Positions 53,559 through 62,841 of a stretch of 64,000 bases of DNA are shown here, one piece after another. This DNA is from Teredinibacter turnerae (GTDB taxonomy: Bacteria; Pseudomonadota; Gammaproteobacteria; Pseudomonadales; Cellvibrionaceae): the NCBI RefSeq assembly GCF_037935975.1, contig NZ_CP149817.1, forward strand, positions 1,736,001 through 1,800,000, read 5' to 3'. Under the pieces are notes generated by a model. That model made no database searches, was not told the origin of the DNA, and was given only the letters and a program-made list of their open reading frames with translations. Within the stretch, counting starts at the first letter, position 1, and the number at the start of each line of letters is the position of its first letter. Position numbers and translations under genes: made by a program.

Positions 53559-54458
53559 TTATTCCTTTGCGGATTTGAGCGCCCGTCGTGTGCCGGTGAT
53601 ACAGATCCATTCTTCACGTTGAAGCACCTGTTCGATCTCGACGGTGGCTTCGTAGGCGGCCAGCAGGTCGTCTTTTTGAGTTTCGAGGACACCCGAAAGA
53701 CACAGGCGGCCACCGGGCTTAAGCAGCGCCGACAGTGTGGGGGCAAGCTCTACCAGTGGACCGGCAAGAATATTGGCCAGCATAAAGTCGACCGGTTCCG
53801 CCGGGCAATTGTCGGGGAAGTAAACAGGGAAGCTCGCGGCGGGCAAGTTGTTACGTTTTACGTTGTCCTGGGTGGCCATCAGTGCTTGCGGGTCGATATC
53901 GGTACCCGTAACTGAGGCAGCGCCAAGCAATAACGCACCTATTCCAAGAATGCCGGAGCCGCACCCGTAATCGATCACTGTTTTATTGTTGAGGTTTTCC
54001 CCGGCCAGCCACTGCAGGCATAAAAAGGTCGTTGGGTGGGTGCCTGTACCAAATGCCAGGCCTGGGTCGAGCATCAGGTTGACCGCATTCGGGTCGGGGG
54101 GCGCCGTCCAGCTGGGGCAGATCCAGAAAGCCGGGCCACATTGGATGGGCTGGTAATGTGTCATCCATTCCCGTTCCCAGTCTTTGTCTTCAAGGATGTG
54201 CCACTGATGCTGAGCTTCACTCAGGCCGGACTTTTTTAGTACCAGTTCGAGTATGGCTGCGGTGTCGGTATCGGCTTCAAACAGACCGACTATACGGGTT
54301 TCCTGCCAGAGGGGCGTTTCGCCGAGAGCGGGTTCGAAGATGGGGTGGTCTGCGTTGTCTTGTAAAGTAACCGCGAGGGACCCGGATTTTGCCATGGCGT
54401 ATTCAACGCGCGGCGCCAGTTCGCGGGTGGTGTTGATGCGCAATTGTAGCCAGGGCAT
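53559..54458 (-). CDS. prmA: Ribosomal protein L11 methyltransferase
   Basis: A 299-residue SAM-dependent methyltransferase that trimethylates L11. An N-terminal L11-binding domain (MPWLQLRIN) is followed by LDPGLAFGTGTHPTT, the SAM-binding VIDYGCGSGILGIGA, and DFMLANILAGPLVEL. ATG 54458 gives the normal N-terminus; the upstream ATG at 54497 is rejected. It lies 51 bp downstream of accC. Confidence 0.96.
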   Translation of the reverse strand: MPWLQLRINTTRELAPRVEYAMAKSGSLAVTLQDNADHPIFEPALGETPLWQETRIVGLFEADTDTAAILELVLKKSGLSEAQHQWHILEDKDWEREWMTHYQPIQCGPAFWICPSWTAPPDPNAVNLMLDPGLAFGTGTHPTTFLCLQWLAGENLNNKTVIDYGCGSGILGIGALLLGAASVTGTDIDPQALMATQDNVKRNNLPAASFPVYFPDNCPAEPVDFMLANILAGPLVELAPTLSALLKPGGRLCLSGVLETQKDDLLAAYEATVEIEQVLQREEWICITGTRRALKSAKE

Positions 54459-54509
54459 GTAACGTCCGAAAATAGATCGGTGTGAACCGAAGTTCACACC
54501 GGGGAGGGC

Positions 54510-55850
54510 TTAGAGGCCGAGCTTTTTCTCAAGGTAGTGGATATTGACTCCACCTTCAATGAAGGCTTCATCGCGAACCAGGTCTTTTTGCAGCGGGGTG
54601 TTGGTCTTGATGCCGGTAATCACCAGTTCGTCGAGCGCACCTTCCATGCGGCGCAAGGCTTCACGGCGCGTTTCCGCGTGGGTGATGACTTTGGCGATCA
54701 TGGAATCGTAATAGGGCGGTACCCGATAACCTGAGTAAAGGTGAGAATCCATACGCACACCTAAACCACCAGGTGCATGATAGCTTTCGACTAAGCCAGG
54801 TGACGGCATAAAGGTTTTGGGGTCTTCCGCGTTAATACGGCACTCAATCGCATGGCCTTTAATCGTGATGTCTTCTTGCTTGAGGCTGAGTTTTGCGCCC
54901 GAGCAAACGCGAATTTGCTCTTTAATCAGATCGACACCAGTGATCATTTCCGATACGGGGTGCTCCACCTGAATACGGGTATTCATCTCAATAAAGTAGA
55001 AGCGACCGTCTTCGTACAAAAACTCGAAGGTGCCGGCACCGCGATAGCCAATTTCATTACAGGCGTGCACGCAGGATTGATAGACTTCCTGTCGCACTTC
55101 GTCAGGAATACCTGGCGCTGGCGCTTCCTCCAAAACTTTTTGGTGGCGGCGCTGTAACGAGCAGTCGCGATCGTAAAGATGGACTGTGTTGCCCTGGCCA
55201 TCGGAAATAATCTGCACTTCCACATGACGTGGGTTCTGCAGGAATTTTTCCATGTACACGGTATCGTCGCCAAAAGCCGCTTTCGCTTCGGACTTGGTCA
55301 CCTGAATCGAATTCCACAAGCTGGCTTCGGTGTGGACAACGCGCATACCGCGGCCGCCACCGCCAGCCGCCGCCTTGATAATCACCGGGAAACCGATGCG
55401 GCGCGCAATTTCCAGGCAGGTTTCCGGGTCGCCGGGCAGCGGTCCGCCGGAGCCGGGCACTGTAGGTACGCCTGCTTTTTTCATTGCTTCGATTGCGGAT
55501 ACTTTGTCGCCCATCAGGCGAATAACATCTGCATCCGGGCCAATAAAAACGAACCCGCTTTTCTGTACACGCTCAGCGAAATCAGCATTTTCTGCCAGAA
55601 AGCCGTAGCCAGGGTGCACAGCAACGGCGTCGGTTACTTCCATGGCAGCAATAATAGCGGGGACGTTCAGGTAACTTTCTGTTGACGCGTTGGGGCCGAT
55701 ACATACAGATTCGTCCGCCAGGCGCACATGTTTTAGATCGCGGTCAGCTTTGGAGTAGACCGCCACGGTTGGGATATCGAGTTCGCGACAGGCGCGCAGA
55801 ATGCGCAGTGCGATCTCGCCCCGGTTGGCAATGAGGACTTTGTTAAACAT
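54510..55850 (-). CDS. accC: Biotin carboxylase subunit of acetyl-CoA carboxylase
   Basis: A 446-residue ATP-grasp biotin carboxylase that carboxylates the biotin on AccB for fatty-acid synthesis. Key parts: [16 protein letters not shown], the glycine loop [25 protein letters not shown], and [14 protein letters not shown]. It follows accB by 16 bp in the usual accBC operon. Confidence 0.98.
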   Translation of the reverse strand: MFNKVLIANRGEIALRILRACRELDIPTVAVYSKADRDLKHVRLADESVCIGPNASTESYLNVPAIIAAMEVTDAVAVHPGYGFLAENADFAERVQKSGFVFIGPDADVIRLMGDKVSAIEAMKKAGVPTVPGSGGPLPGDPETCLEIARRIGFPVIIKAAAGGGGRGMRVVHTEASLWNSIQVTKSEAKAAFGDDTVYMEKFLQNPRHVEVQIISDGQGNTVHLYDRDCSLQRRHQKVLEEAPAPGIPDEVRQEVYQSCVHACNEIGYRGAGTFEFLYEDGRFYFIEMNTRIQVEHPVSEMITGVDLIKEQIRVCSGAKLSLKQEDITIKGHAIECRINAEDPKTFMPSPGLVESYHAPGGLGVRMDSHLYSGYRVPPYYDSMIAKVITHAETRREALRRMEGALDELVITGIKTNTPLQKDLVRDEAFIEGGVNIHYLEKKLGL

Positions 55851-55866
55851 GATGGGTACCCCGCTC

Positions 55867-56331
55867 TTAGTTAATGACGAGCAGAGGTTGGTCGTACTCT
55901 ACCGGTTCTCCATCTTCCACCAGAATCGCTTCCACCACACCGGATTTGTCGGCTTCAATCTGGTTCATCATCTTCATCGCTTCAACGATGCAGACTACGT
56001 CGCCCGCTTTTACTGACTGGCCAATTTCGACAAAGGCTGAGGCGCCGGGGCTTGGTGAGCGGTAGAAGGTGCCAACCATGGGGGACACCACTTTGTGGCC
56101 TGACACTTCAGGGGCTTTTTCTTCACTCGGAGCGGGTGCAGCGGCCGCAGGGGCTGGTGCAGGTGCCGCGGCAACCGGTGCAGGCTGAAATACCGTTTGC
56201 ATGGGCGCAGCGGCTGAGCGTGCGCCACCACGGCTGATGCGAACAGATTCTTCGCCTTCTTTAATTTCCAGTTCTTCGACGTTGGATTCCTCCAACAATT
56301 CGATCAGTTTTTTAATTTTGCGAATGTCCAT
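55867..56331 (-). CDS. accB: Biotin carboxyl carrier protein of acetyl-CoA carboxylase
   Basis: A 154-residue carrier. The N-terminus ([16 protein letters not shown]) is typical, an Ala/Pro-rich flexible linker spans about 45-75, and the biotinyl domain has [11 protein letters not shown] and the biotinylation site VEAMKMMN. It carries CO2 between AccC and the transferase AccAD. Confidence 0.98.
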   Translation of the reverse strand: MDIRKIKKLIELLEESNVEELEIKEGEESVRISRGGARSAAAPMQTVFQPAPVAAAPAPAPAAAAPAPSEEKAPEVSGHKVVSPMVGTFYRSPSPGASAFVEIGQSVKAGDVVCIVEAMKMMNQIEADKSGVVEAILVEDGEPVEYDQPLLVIN

Positions 56332-56429
56332 TGTGTCCTCTCAGTAGCTGTGTGCTGTGACTAGGTCTGTGTTTTGTTGTTGCGGGAGGCGTTGTTGACA
56401 CTCCTCCGGTACGATATTCAGCTGTGCTT

Positions 56430-56882
56430 TTATTCGGGCGTGTTTTTATCCAGATAGTTGAATGCCGCTTGCAGCGCGAGCTCGTAGCTTTGTGAGCCAA
56501 ACCCGCAGACCACACCGACCGCGATGTCGGAAAAATAGGAGTGGTGGCGGAAAGCTTCACGGCTGAACACATTCGATAAGTGGCATTCAACGAAAGGGAT
56601 GCCGACGCCCGCAAGCGCATCGCGCAGGGCGACACTGGTGTGCGTAAATGCAGCGGGGTTGATCACGATAAAGTTGACGCCTTCCCGGCGCGCGTCGTGG
56701 ATTCGGTCTATCAACTCGTATTCGGCGTTGCTTTGCAGAAAATGCAGATGATGGCCCCGCTCAAGGCAAAGCGTCATAAGTTTCTGGTCGATATCTGCAA
56801 GGGTTTCGCGCCCGTAGATTTCGGGTTCCCGGGTGCCTAGTAAGTTAAGGTTTGGCCCGTGAAGCACCAGAATAGTTGCCAT
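56430..56882 (-). CDS. aroQ: Type II 3-dehydroquinate dehydratase
   Basis: A 150-residue enzyme of the shikimate pathway. Motifs [36 protein letters not shown] and the substrate-binding ECHLSN are complete, as is the catalytic Tyr in EPEIYG. It is the first gene of the aroQ-accB-accC-prmA run. Confidence 0.98.
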   Translation of the reverse strand: MATILVLHGPNLNLLGTREPEIYGRETLADIDQKLMTLCLERGHHLHFLQSNAEYELIDRIHDARREGVNFIVINPAAFTHTSVALRDALAGVGIPFVECHLSNVFSREAFRHHSYFSDIAVGVVCGFGSQSYELALQAAFNYLDKNTPE

Positions 56883-57142
56883 GAAAATTCCTGTGCCTTA
56901 AGAAAGTTTTTGACGACTTTGCTTAAGAAAAATGAGGTTAAAAGCGCAGAAATGTCTCGACTTGCGTGAAAAAACGCTGTTTCGAGATGTCTAGGAGGGA
57001 TTGTGCCTAATTTGGCGACTGATGTCTATGGGTGATTGCCTTTTTGCTGACAATCACCGCATTTTGCTTCAATATTCCCGACGTTCATGAAATTAGTGGT
57101 TGTTATATGATCGAAGTCGGTTTGGGTGGCGCTGTCGTTTTA

Positions 57143-58942
57143 TTACTCTACTGCGCGATCGATTGCGTTGATTACGGCTTTTGGCGTGAGTAATTGTGGC
57201 AGGATCTCGGCGTCGCCGCCACCCGCAGGGAACATTAAGTACAGAGGAATCCCGCTGCGATTAAATTCCGCCAGTAGCGCTTCGATTTCTGGGTTGGCAT
57301 TCGTCCAGTCCCCAATCAGCAGGTTTACGTCTTTATCTAATGCGTGATTGAAGAAGTCCTGCGAACTGAAAGCGACCCGTTCGTTCACTTTGCAAGTGAT
57401 ACACCAATCTGCCGTCAGGTTCACAAATACCGGCTCGCCCTGCTCACGCAATTCTTTGAGTCGCTCCATGGAGAAGGTCTGCCACTTGTCGTAAGTCCCG
57501 GAACTCGTGGCCTTGTAGTCGGTAAGGTGCCAGCTGAAGTGCGCGACCGCGAGCAGGCTTAGCAGTACAAGGCCGCGATTGAACCAGCGCAAGATCGTCG
57601 ATCTTGGGTCGAACTGCGTCAACCATAGGGCAAAACAGAGGAATAGAGCGCCAAGCAGCGCCATAGCGGTGCCCGTCACTCCACTTTGGTTGCCCAGTAC
57701 CCAGAGAAGCCAGATGCAGGTTGCCAGCAGCGGAAAGGCGAGTACTTGTTTAAGTACATCCATCCACGGCCCGGGGGAGGGCAGATAACGCGCGAGCGCG
57801 GGGCTGTAGCTGAGCGCAAGGAAGGGCAGGGCCATGCCGAAACCAAGGCAGGCGAAGACTAGCAGCGCGAGGGGGGCTGGCTGCGTAAGGGCAACGCCGA
57901 GTGCTGTGGCCATGAACGGTGCGGTGCAGGGGCTGGCGACTACGGCCGCAAGTACACCGGTAAAGAAGGATGCGCCGAGGCCATCACCAGTGGTTAGTCC
58001 CTGGCCTGCGCCCATCAAGCTGGTGCCGAAATGGAATGCGCCAAACAGGCTCAGTCCCATGATCAAAAACAGGTAGACGAGAATCACAACAAACAAGGGC
58101 TGTTGAAGCTGGAATCCCCAGCCGAGCGCTTCGCCGGTGTGTCGGGCTACCAGAATAATACCCGCTGCGATTAAAAACGAGATCACCACGCCAAGGGTGT
58201 AGGCCCAGCCGTGCAGATGTTGCTTCCCATCCTGATGGGTATTGGAGGCAAAGCTAAGTGCTTTCAGGGAAAGGACCGGGAATACGCAAGGCATCAGGTT
58301 AAGAATGAGTCCGCCAAGCAATGCACCGAGCAAAATTAACGGGTTAAACGGTTGCGATGGTGCAGCAGGTGTTTGCTCGTTGGTCGAGGGCTTCTGTGCT
58401 ACATCTTTGGGCGCGCTGGTCTGTATGGTCGACTCTGGAGTCTCAACAATAATGCCGTCAGTATCCACCTGGAAGTACTGTTTGCGCGGGGGATAGCAGA
58501 GTCCGGCATCAGCGCACCCTTGCGAAACAAGCAATAGTTCATAGGGAGGCTGTAGCGAGGGGGAAGCACTTTTGAAGGTGGTATTGTCGTAATACACCTC
58601 AAGCTCTTTTTGATAGTAATCATCGTACTTGCGCAGGCCGGGGGCGAATTGCAGCTCGAGCTCTTCGCGCTGCTCTGCGTTGTAGGCCTCCATTTTAAAA
58701 CGGTGTTGGTAGAGGTAGTACCCTGGCGCTATGGTCCAGACTGCTTCCAGGTTGTCGTTGTGGAGTTCTACATTCGCCTGATATGCCTGGTCCACACTCA
58801 GGAAGTCGTCATTATTGCTGCTTGCACCGAAATTGTAGGTATCGCCGTGCGCCTGAAAAGCGACAAACAATAAGACCAGTGAGAGAAAATAGCGCAGGGA
58901 AAATTGCGTTGCCGCGGAGGCTTTGAAAAAATAGCGAGTCAT
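57143..58942 (-). CDS. dsbD: Thiol:disulfide interchange protein DsbD
   Basis: A 599-residue inner-membrane electron carrier moving electrons from cytosolic thioredoxin to periplasmic disulfide partners. Signal peptide; N-terminal alpha domain with the Cys pair QGCADAGLCYPP; eight TM helices including the membrane Cys of MPCVFPVLSLKAL and SPCTAPFM; C-terminal thioredoxin-like gamma domain with TADWCITCKVNE. All six expected cysteines are present. Confidence 0.95.
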   Translation of the reverse strand: MTRYFFKASAATQFSLRYFLSLVLLFVAFQAHGDTYNFGASSNNDDFLSVDQAYQANVELHNDNLEAVWTIAPGYYLYQHRFKMEAYNAEQREELELQFAPGLRKYDDYYQKELEVYYDNTTFKSASPSLQPPYELLLVSQGCADAGLCYPPRKQYFQVDTDGIIVETPESTIQTSAPKDVAQKPSTNEQTPAAPSQPFNPLILLGALLGGLILNLMPCVFPVLSLKALSFASNTHQDGKQHLHGWAYTLGVVISFLIAAGIILVARHTGEALGWGFQLQQPLFVVILVYLFLIMGLSLFGAFHFGTSLMGAGQGLTTGDGLGASFFTGVLAAVVASPCTAPFMATALGVALTQPAPLALLVFACLGFGMALPFLALSYSPALARYLPSPGPWMDVLKQVLAFPLLATCIWLLWVLGNQSGVTGTAMALLGALFLCFALWLTQFDPRSTILRWFNRGLVLLSLLAVAHFSWHLTDYKATSSGTYDKWQTFSMERLKELREQGEPVFVNLTADWCITCKVNERVAFSSQDFFNHALDKDVNLLIGDWTNANPEIEALLAEFNRSGIPLYLMFPAGGGDAEILPQLLTPKAVINAIDRAVE

Positions 58943-59105
58943 AGTAATACGGCTTGTGTGTTATGTTGCGTCAAATTGACGGGGTCTAGTGCCTACTTAT
59001 CAACCGTAGCTCAGAGACCTCCGCGGCTAAGCGGAGTTCATTCTAAGTGAAACTCGGGCCTACATTGGCGTCAGAATTCACAGAATAGTTTAGGGGTTTT
59101 CCACA

Positions 59106-59855
59106 ATGCGGGCGCTTAGCGCTTTATTTTTCAGTGTTGGGCTGGCAGCAGCCGTTGTCGTTTTGAACGGTTGCGGTGCCTCAGTCGCCGTGAAGGAGGC
59201 TTCGCTTCCGCCCTCAGAGTCTGCACCTGTGGCAAGAACCGCAAAACAGGTTATGGTGGAAAACCTGTTGGCGCAGGCTGAGCAATCGTTTCGTAAGGGT
59301 CACTTGACTGACCCTGCGCACAACAATGCCTACGATCGCTTTCAATCGGTACTTATTCTCGATCCTGCCAATTCTGAGGCGCGGGCGGGTTTGCAGGCTA
59401 TGGTTATCCAGTTTGCAGAAGGTGTTCGGCAAGCGCTGGCTCGCAGCCGAACTCGCGAAGCGCGGGTTCTGTTACGTGAAGCGGAGGCGTATTTTCCGGA
59501 GCACCAGTTGCTGGCCGATCTGCGCGGGGAAATGAAACAAATGCGTCGCGCCATGCCGGCTGATTCTACAGTGCGGACGGCGACAATAAAGCGCGCAGGT
59601 AAAATAGACGCTATTGATGAGTATCCACTTTCGACCGCGGTACTCAGTGGTCAGCGTGACAGTCTGCTTCCCTTATTGGCAACGTTGGCACAGCGTGTTG
59701 CGCAGACGAATGAAAGTGTCATGATTTATGCGCGAACGGATGCAGAAGGGCGCTGGCTCTATAAGCAGATGAAAAAAGCCGCGCAAGGTTATCGTATACG
59801 CGGTGATATTCGGTTATCCAAATCACCCAAAATAGCTATTCTGCCGCCACTTTAG
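59106..59855 (+). CDS. Lipoprotein with TPR-like helical repeats
   Basis: 249 residues: a lipoprotein signal (FFSVGLAAAVVVLNGCG, Cys about 23), then helical TPR-like units (ENLLAQAEQSFRKGHL, AYDRFQSVLILDPANSEARAGL, REARVLLREAEAYFPEHQLL) and a C-terminal beta-containing segment. Probably anchored in the periplasm. Function unknown. It is divergent from dsbD and followed by a copper chaperone gene. Confidence 0.75.
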   Translation: MRALSALFFSVGLAAAVVVLNGCGASVAVKEASLPPSESAPVARTAKQVMVENLLAQAEQSFRKGHLTDPAHNNAYDRFQSVLILDPANSEARAGLQAMVIQFAEGVRQALARSRTREARVLLREAEAYFPEHQLLADLRGEMKQMRRAMPADSTVRTATIKRAGKIDAIDEYPLSTAVLSGQRDSLLPLLATLAQRVAQTNESVMIYARTDAEGRWLYKQMKKAAQGYRIRGDIRLSKSPKIAILPPL

Positions 59856-59905
59856 CTTGGGGAATAGTGGGGCGGTTGTTCAATTGTCAGGATGAGGAGA
59901 TCTCA

Positions 59906-60343
59906 ATGCGGATGCTCACATGGGCGATATTCTGGTTGCTTCTTTGGTTATTACCCGGATGTGAACAAACCGCTCCCCCGGACCCTGTTACAGTGGAAGC
60001 CGCTGTTATGCCTGAATTACCTCCAGGGCAGAAGACGGCGGTGGTGTACATGACGTTAAAAAACAATTCATCCGCGATGGTGACGCTTAACTACTTGCAT
60101 TCGGATTTAAGCGACCATATTGAAGTGCACAGAAACATCTATGAAAACGGCTTGATGAAAATGCGGCCGGTACAGCATTTGCGGGTGGATCCACATGCGA
60201 CTCTTGCGTTTCAGCCAGGTGGGTACCACTTGATGCTGTTTGACGTGGAGGACGCTCCGCCAATCGGCCAAACCTTTGATCTGGTTATGGAGTTTGAGGG
60301 CGGGTTAAAAGTCACTACTTCAGTGACAGTGAAGGAACGATAA
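59906..60343 (+). CDS. PCu(A)C family copper chaperone (lipoprotein)
   Basis: 145 residues, signal ending in a lipobox-like LLPGCE. The Cu(I) ligand motif H-X10-M-X21-H-X-M is intact: His in IEVH, Met in MKM, His and Met in GGYHLML. Such proteins deliver copper to cytochrome oxidase in the periplasm. ATG 59906 with a GAGGAG site is preferred. The dsbD gene nearby would suit handling of reduced thiols at copper sites, an inference. Confidence 0.88.
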   Translation: MRMLTWAIFWLLLWLLPGCEQTAPPDPVTVEAAVMPELPPGQKTAVVYMTLKNNSSAMVTLNYLHSDLSDHIEVHRNIYENGLMKMRPVQHLRVDPHATLAFQPGGYHLMLFDVEDAPPIGQTFDLVMEFEGGLKVTTSVTVKER

Positions 60344-60345
60344 TT

Positions 60346-61419
60346 ATGTTTAAGAAAATTACAGCTTCGGCGCGCGGTGCGGGAAGTCGCTTAACAACTG
60401 GTTGGAAGGACTGGCGCTCGGATATGGCAGAGTCTAACCGGTGGTTTGGCATTGGCGCTGGCGTTATCGGGGTGTACTTGTTTGTTGCGCTGGTGTTAGG
60501 GGTAATCTGGAGCTTCGAGCCTGAACCGTTCGATGTACGCGAGGCGGCAGTGCGTGAAGTCGGGGGAGACGAATCCCGGCTGGTGACCGGGGTAATAACC
60601 ACCTCGGCGTTGATAAATGTAGTCGATACCATGCTAAATAAGCGCGGTGGCTATTTATCCAACGATGTCGCTCCTCCTGGGGTGTGGTTGGATAATATTC
60701 CCAATTGGGAATACGGCGTTCTTATCCAGGTCCGGGACCTGACCAAAGCCATGCGTGAGGCGTACAGTCGTTCTCAATCGCAGTCTACCGAAGATAAAGA
60801 TCTCGCTGCCGCTGAGCCGCAGTTTAATTTCGATAACAGTAATTGGCTGTTGCCTGCCACCGAGAAGGAATACGGCGAAGGTGTGGTCGCGCTGCGCGCC
60901 TACCTTAAACGTTTGTCCGACCCCAACGAGCCCTCGGCGCAGTTTTATACCCGCGCTGACAATTTGAATTACTGGCTGAGCACTGTTGAAACGCGTCTGG
61001 GCAGTTTGTCGCAGCGGCTGAGTGCGAGCGTGGGGCAGCGCCGGTTGAATACCGACCTGGCGGGCTCACCGGGCGCGGCCAATGCAACGCGGCTGCCCGA
61101 AGAAATGGAGGTAAAAACCCCGTGGATGGAAATCGACGATGTGTTTTATGAAGCGCGGGGAACGTCCTGGGCGTTAATCCAGTTTTTCCGCGCAATGGAA
61201 ATTGACTTTGCCGATGTACTGGAAAAGAAAAACGCCGTGGTGAGCGTACAGCAGATAGTGCGTGAGCTTGAAGGCACTCAGCAAACCGTGTACAGCCCAA
61301 TGATCTTGAACGGTAACGGGTTTGGTATGCTCGCTAACCACTCACTGGTGATGGCCAACTATATTTCGCGTGCGAATGCCGCGATCATTGATTTGCGCGA
61401 GCTGCTAAAACAGGGTTGA
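60346..61419 (+). CDS. DUF2333 family membrane protein
   Basis: 357 residues, one N-terminal TM helix (FGIGAGVIGVYLFVALVLG, about 34-52), and the rest periplasmic. Recognised by TSALINVVDTMLNKRGGYLS, PPGVWLDNIPNWEYGVL, and WALIQFFRAMEIDF. The family is conserved in gammaproteobacteria without a known function. It starts 2 nt after the copper chaperone stop, so they are co-transcribed. Confidence 0.87.
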   Translation: MFKKITASARGAGSRLTTGWKDWRSDMAESNRWFGIGAGVIGVYLFVALVLGVIWSFEPEPFDVREAAVREVGGDESRLVTGVITTSALINVVDTMLNKRGGYLSNDVAPPGVWLDNIPNWEYGVLIQVRDLTKAMREAYSRSQSQSTEDKDLAAAEPQFNFDNSNWLLPATEKEYGEGVVALRAYLKRLSDPNEPSAQFYTRADNLNYWLSTVETRLGSLSQRLSASVGQRRLNTDLAGSPGAANATRLPEEMEVKTPWMEIDDVFYEARGTSWALIQFFRAMEIDFADVLEKKNAVVSVQQIVRELEGTQQTVYSPMILNGNGFGMLANHSLVMANYISRANAAIIDLRELLKQG

Positions 61420-61434
61420 GTGACCCTGTTTTAG
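61405..61434. terminator. Hairpin spanning the DUF2333 stop codon
   Basis: CTAAAACAGGGT and ACCCTGTTTTAG form a perfect 12-bp stem with a TGAGTG loop. The stop codon is in the loop and stem, and the 3' arm runs into the inverted-repeat element at 61432. Confidence 0.6.
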
Positions 61435-61488
61435 GGCCTGTTAACACTAATTCAACAGCATGAATCGAATTAGTGTTAACAAGCCCTA
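61432..61488. mobile_element. 57-bp short relative of the 347-bp inverted-repeat element
   Basis: Arms of 22 bp (61432-61453 and 61467-61488), one mismatch, enclose 13 bp. In reverse orientation its first 36 nt match the left end of the element at 9730 with two mismatches, including 14 nt beyond the inverted repeat. It is thus an internally deleted copy. It lies between convergent DUF2333 and adenosine-kinase genes and could act as a transcription stop hairpin for both. Confidence 0.75.
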
Positions 61489-61498
61489 GTCAGTTTTT

Positions 61499-62491
61499 TT
61501 ACAAGCTCGCGACCAGTGCTTTGTATTGTTCCGGTTGCAACCGGGGGCCGAACTGAGTGACGATTTGCGCGGCGGCCTTACACCCGAATTCGCCAGCAGT
61601 CCGGTAGTTCTTACCTTGACTTAGAGCATGTAAAAACGCACCGGCGAACATATCTCCCGCGCCGTTAGTGTCGATTGCTTTGACCTCGGGCGCCGATACA
61701 GCGATCCGCTCTTCACCGTCGAAAATCAATGCACCCTCGCTGCCACGGGTAATCGCGAAAGTCTTGGCATAGGTTTTTAGTGCTTCAAACGCGCTGTCCA
61801 GATCGTCACACTGAGTAAAGCTCTGAGCTTCCTGTTCGTTACAGAAGAGTATATCAACGCCATCTCCCACCATCTCACGCATGCCGTCGTGGAAAAATTT
61901 AACAATCGCCGGGTCGGAAAGAGTGAGCGCGGTTTTTACACCAAGTGCTTCAGCCTGCTGGCGCAGCTTAATCGCCGTTGGGCGGCCAGACTCAGACGTG
62001 ACCTGATACCCCTCGATGTACACATACTTCGACTGTTTCAACGCGCTTTCATCTACATCGTCGAAGCAGAGTTGTTCGCTAATGCCCAGAAAGGTGTTCA
62101 TAGTGCGTTCGGCGTCGGGTGTAATCATCACCAGGCATTTGCCAGTGATGCCGTCGTTACTGCCATTGCTACTGTGATACTGCACCCCGGCACTGGCCAG
62201 GTCTGCCAGATAAAATTCGCCGTTTTCGTCGTTCGCGACACGACAGGAGTAAAAGGTGTGCGAACCAAAATAGCTGGCGGCGATAATGCTATTCGCTGCT
62301 GAGCCACCGCTGGCACGCTTTGAAGCGACCAAATGGCCTTTGAGCGATGCCATAAGTTCATGTTGGCGAGGCTCATCTACCAGAGTCATTACCCCTTTTT
62401 CGACGCTCAACGCCGATAAGTCACCGTCTGATACTTCCACTTCCGTGTCTAAAAGCGCGGCGCCCAGGCCGTAGATGTCGATTTGAGTCAT
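61499..62491 (-). CDS. PfkB-family sugar kinase, adenosine kinase-like
   Basis: A 330-residue PfkB/ribokinase-family enzyme. Motifs: ASGGSAANSIIAASYFG near residue 60, and the anion-hole/catalytic base AIDTNGAGDMFAGAFLHAL. It belongs to the group annotated as adenosine kinase in proteobacteria; the nucleoside substrate is likely but other sugars remain possible. Confidence 0.9.
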   Translation of the reverse strand: MTQIDIYGLGAALLDTEVEVSDGDLSALSVEKGVMTLVDEPRQHELMASLKGHLVASKRASGGSAANSIIAASYFGSHTFYSCRVANDENGEFYLADLASAGVQYHSSNGSNDGITGKCLVMITPDAERTMNTFLGISEQLCFDDVDESALKQSKYVYIEGYQVTSESGRPTAIKLRQQAEALGVKTALTLSDPAIVKFFHDGMREMVGDGVDILFCNEQEAQSFTQCDDLDSAFEALKTYAKTFAITRGSEGALIFDGEERIAVSAPEVKAIDTNGAGDMFAGAFLHALSQGKNYRTAGEFGCKAAAQIVTQFGPRLQPEQYKALVASL

Positions 62492-62841
62492 TGCGTTATC
62501 GGTTCCTGTTTTCGGTTGGGTCGCAGATTATAGCGTTTGGAAAGCACAAGCGATATGTGCAAAAATTGGCGCGCGAGGCATCTAATTTGCACAGCGGTTT
62601 TTACCGTGCAATATTTGCTGCATTGCGCGACGAGTGGCGTAAATAAACGCCTATCTATTGCAATTATTCTGGGGTATGGGAGCTATAGTTAAAAAATCAG
62701 CCTCAGACGATAACAGTGTTGCTCTGCAATAGGTGTCGGGTTTGTTTACGATTTAACGTTTCTTCGCAGTTATTACGGGTGATCTGCCAGGTAACGTGGT
62801 AAGTTTCCTAAAAGAACAAGATCCGGATTTTCAGAGGCATT
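62492..62841. other. Divergent intergenic region
   Basis: 350 bp between the kinase gene and the second DUF1631 gene. A loose palindrome TTGCAC...GTGCAA sits near 62588-62612. No ORF is supported. Confidence 0.45.
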
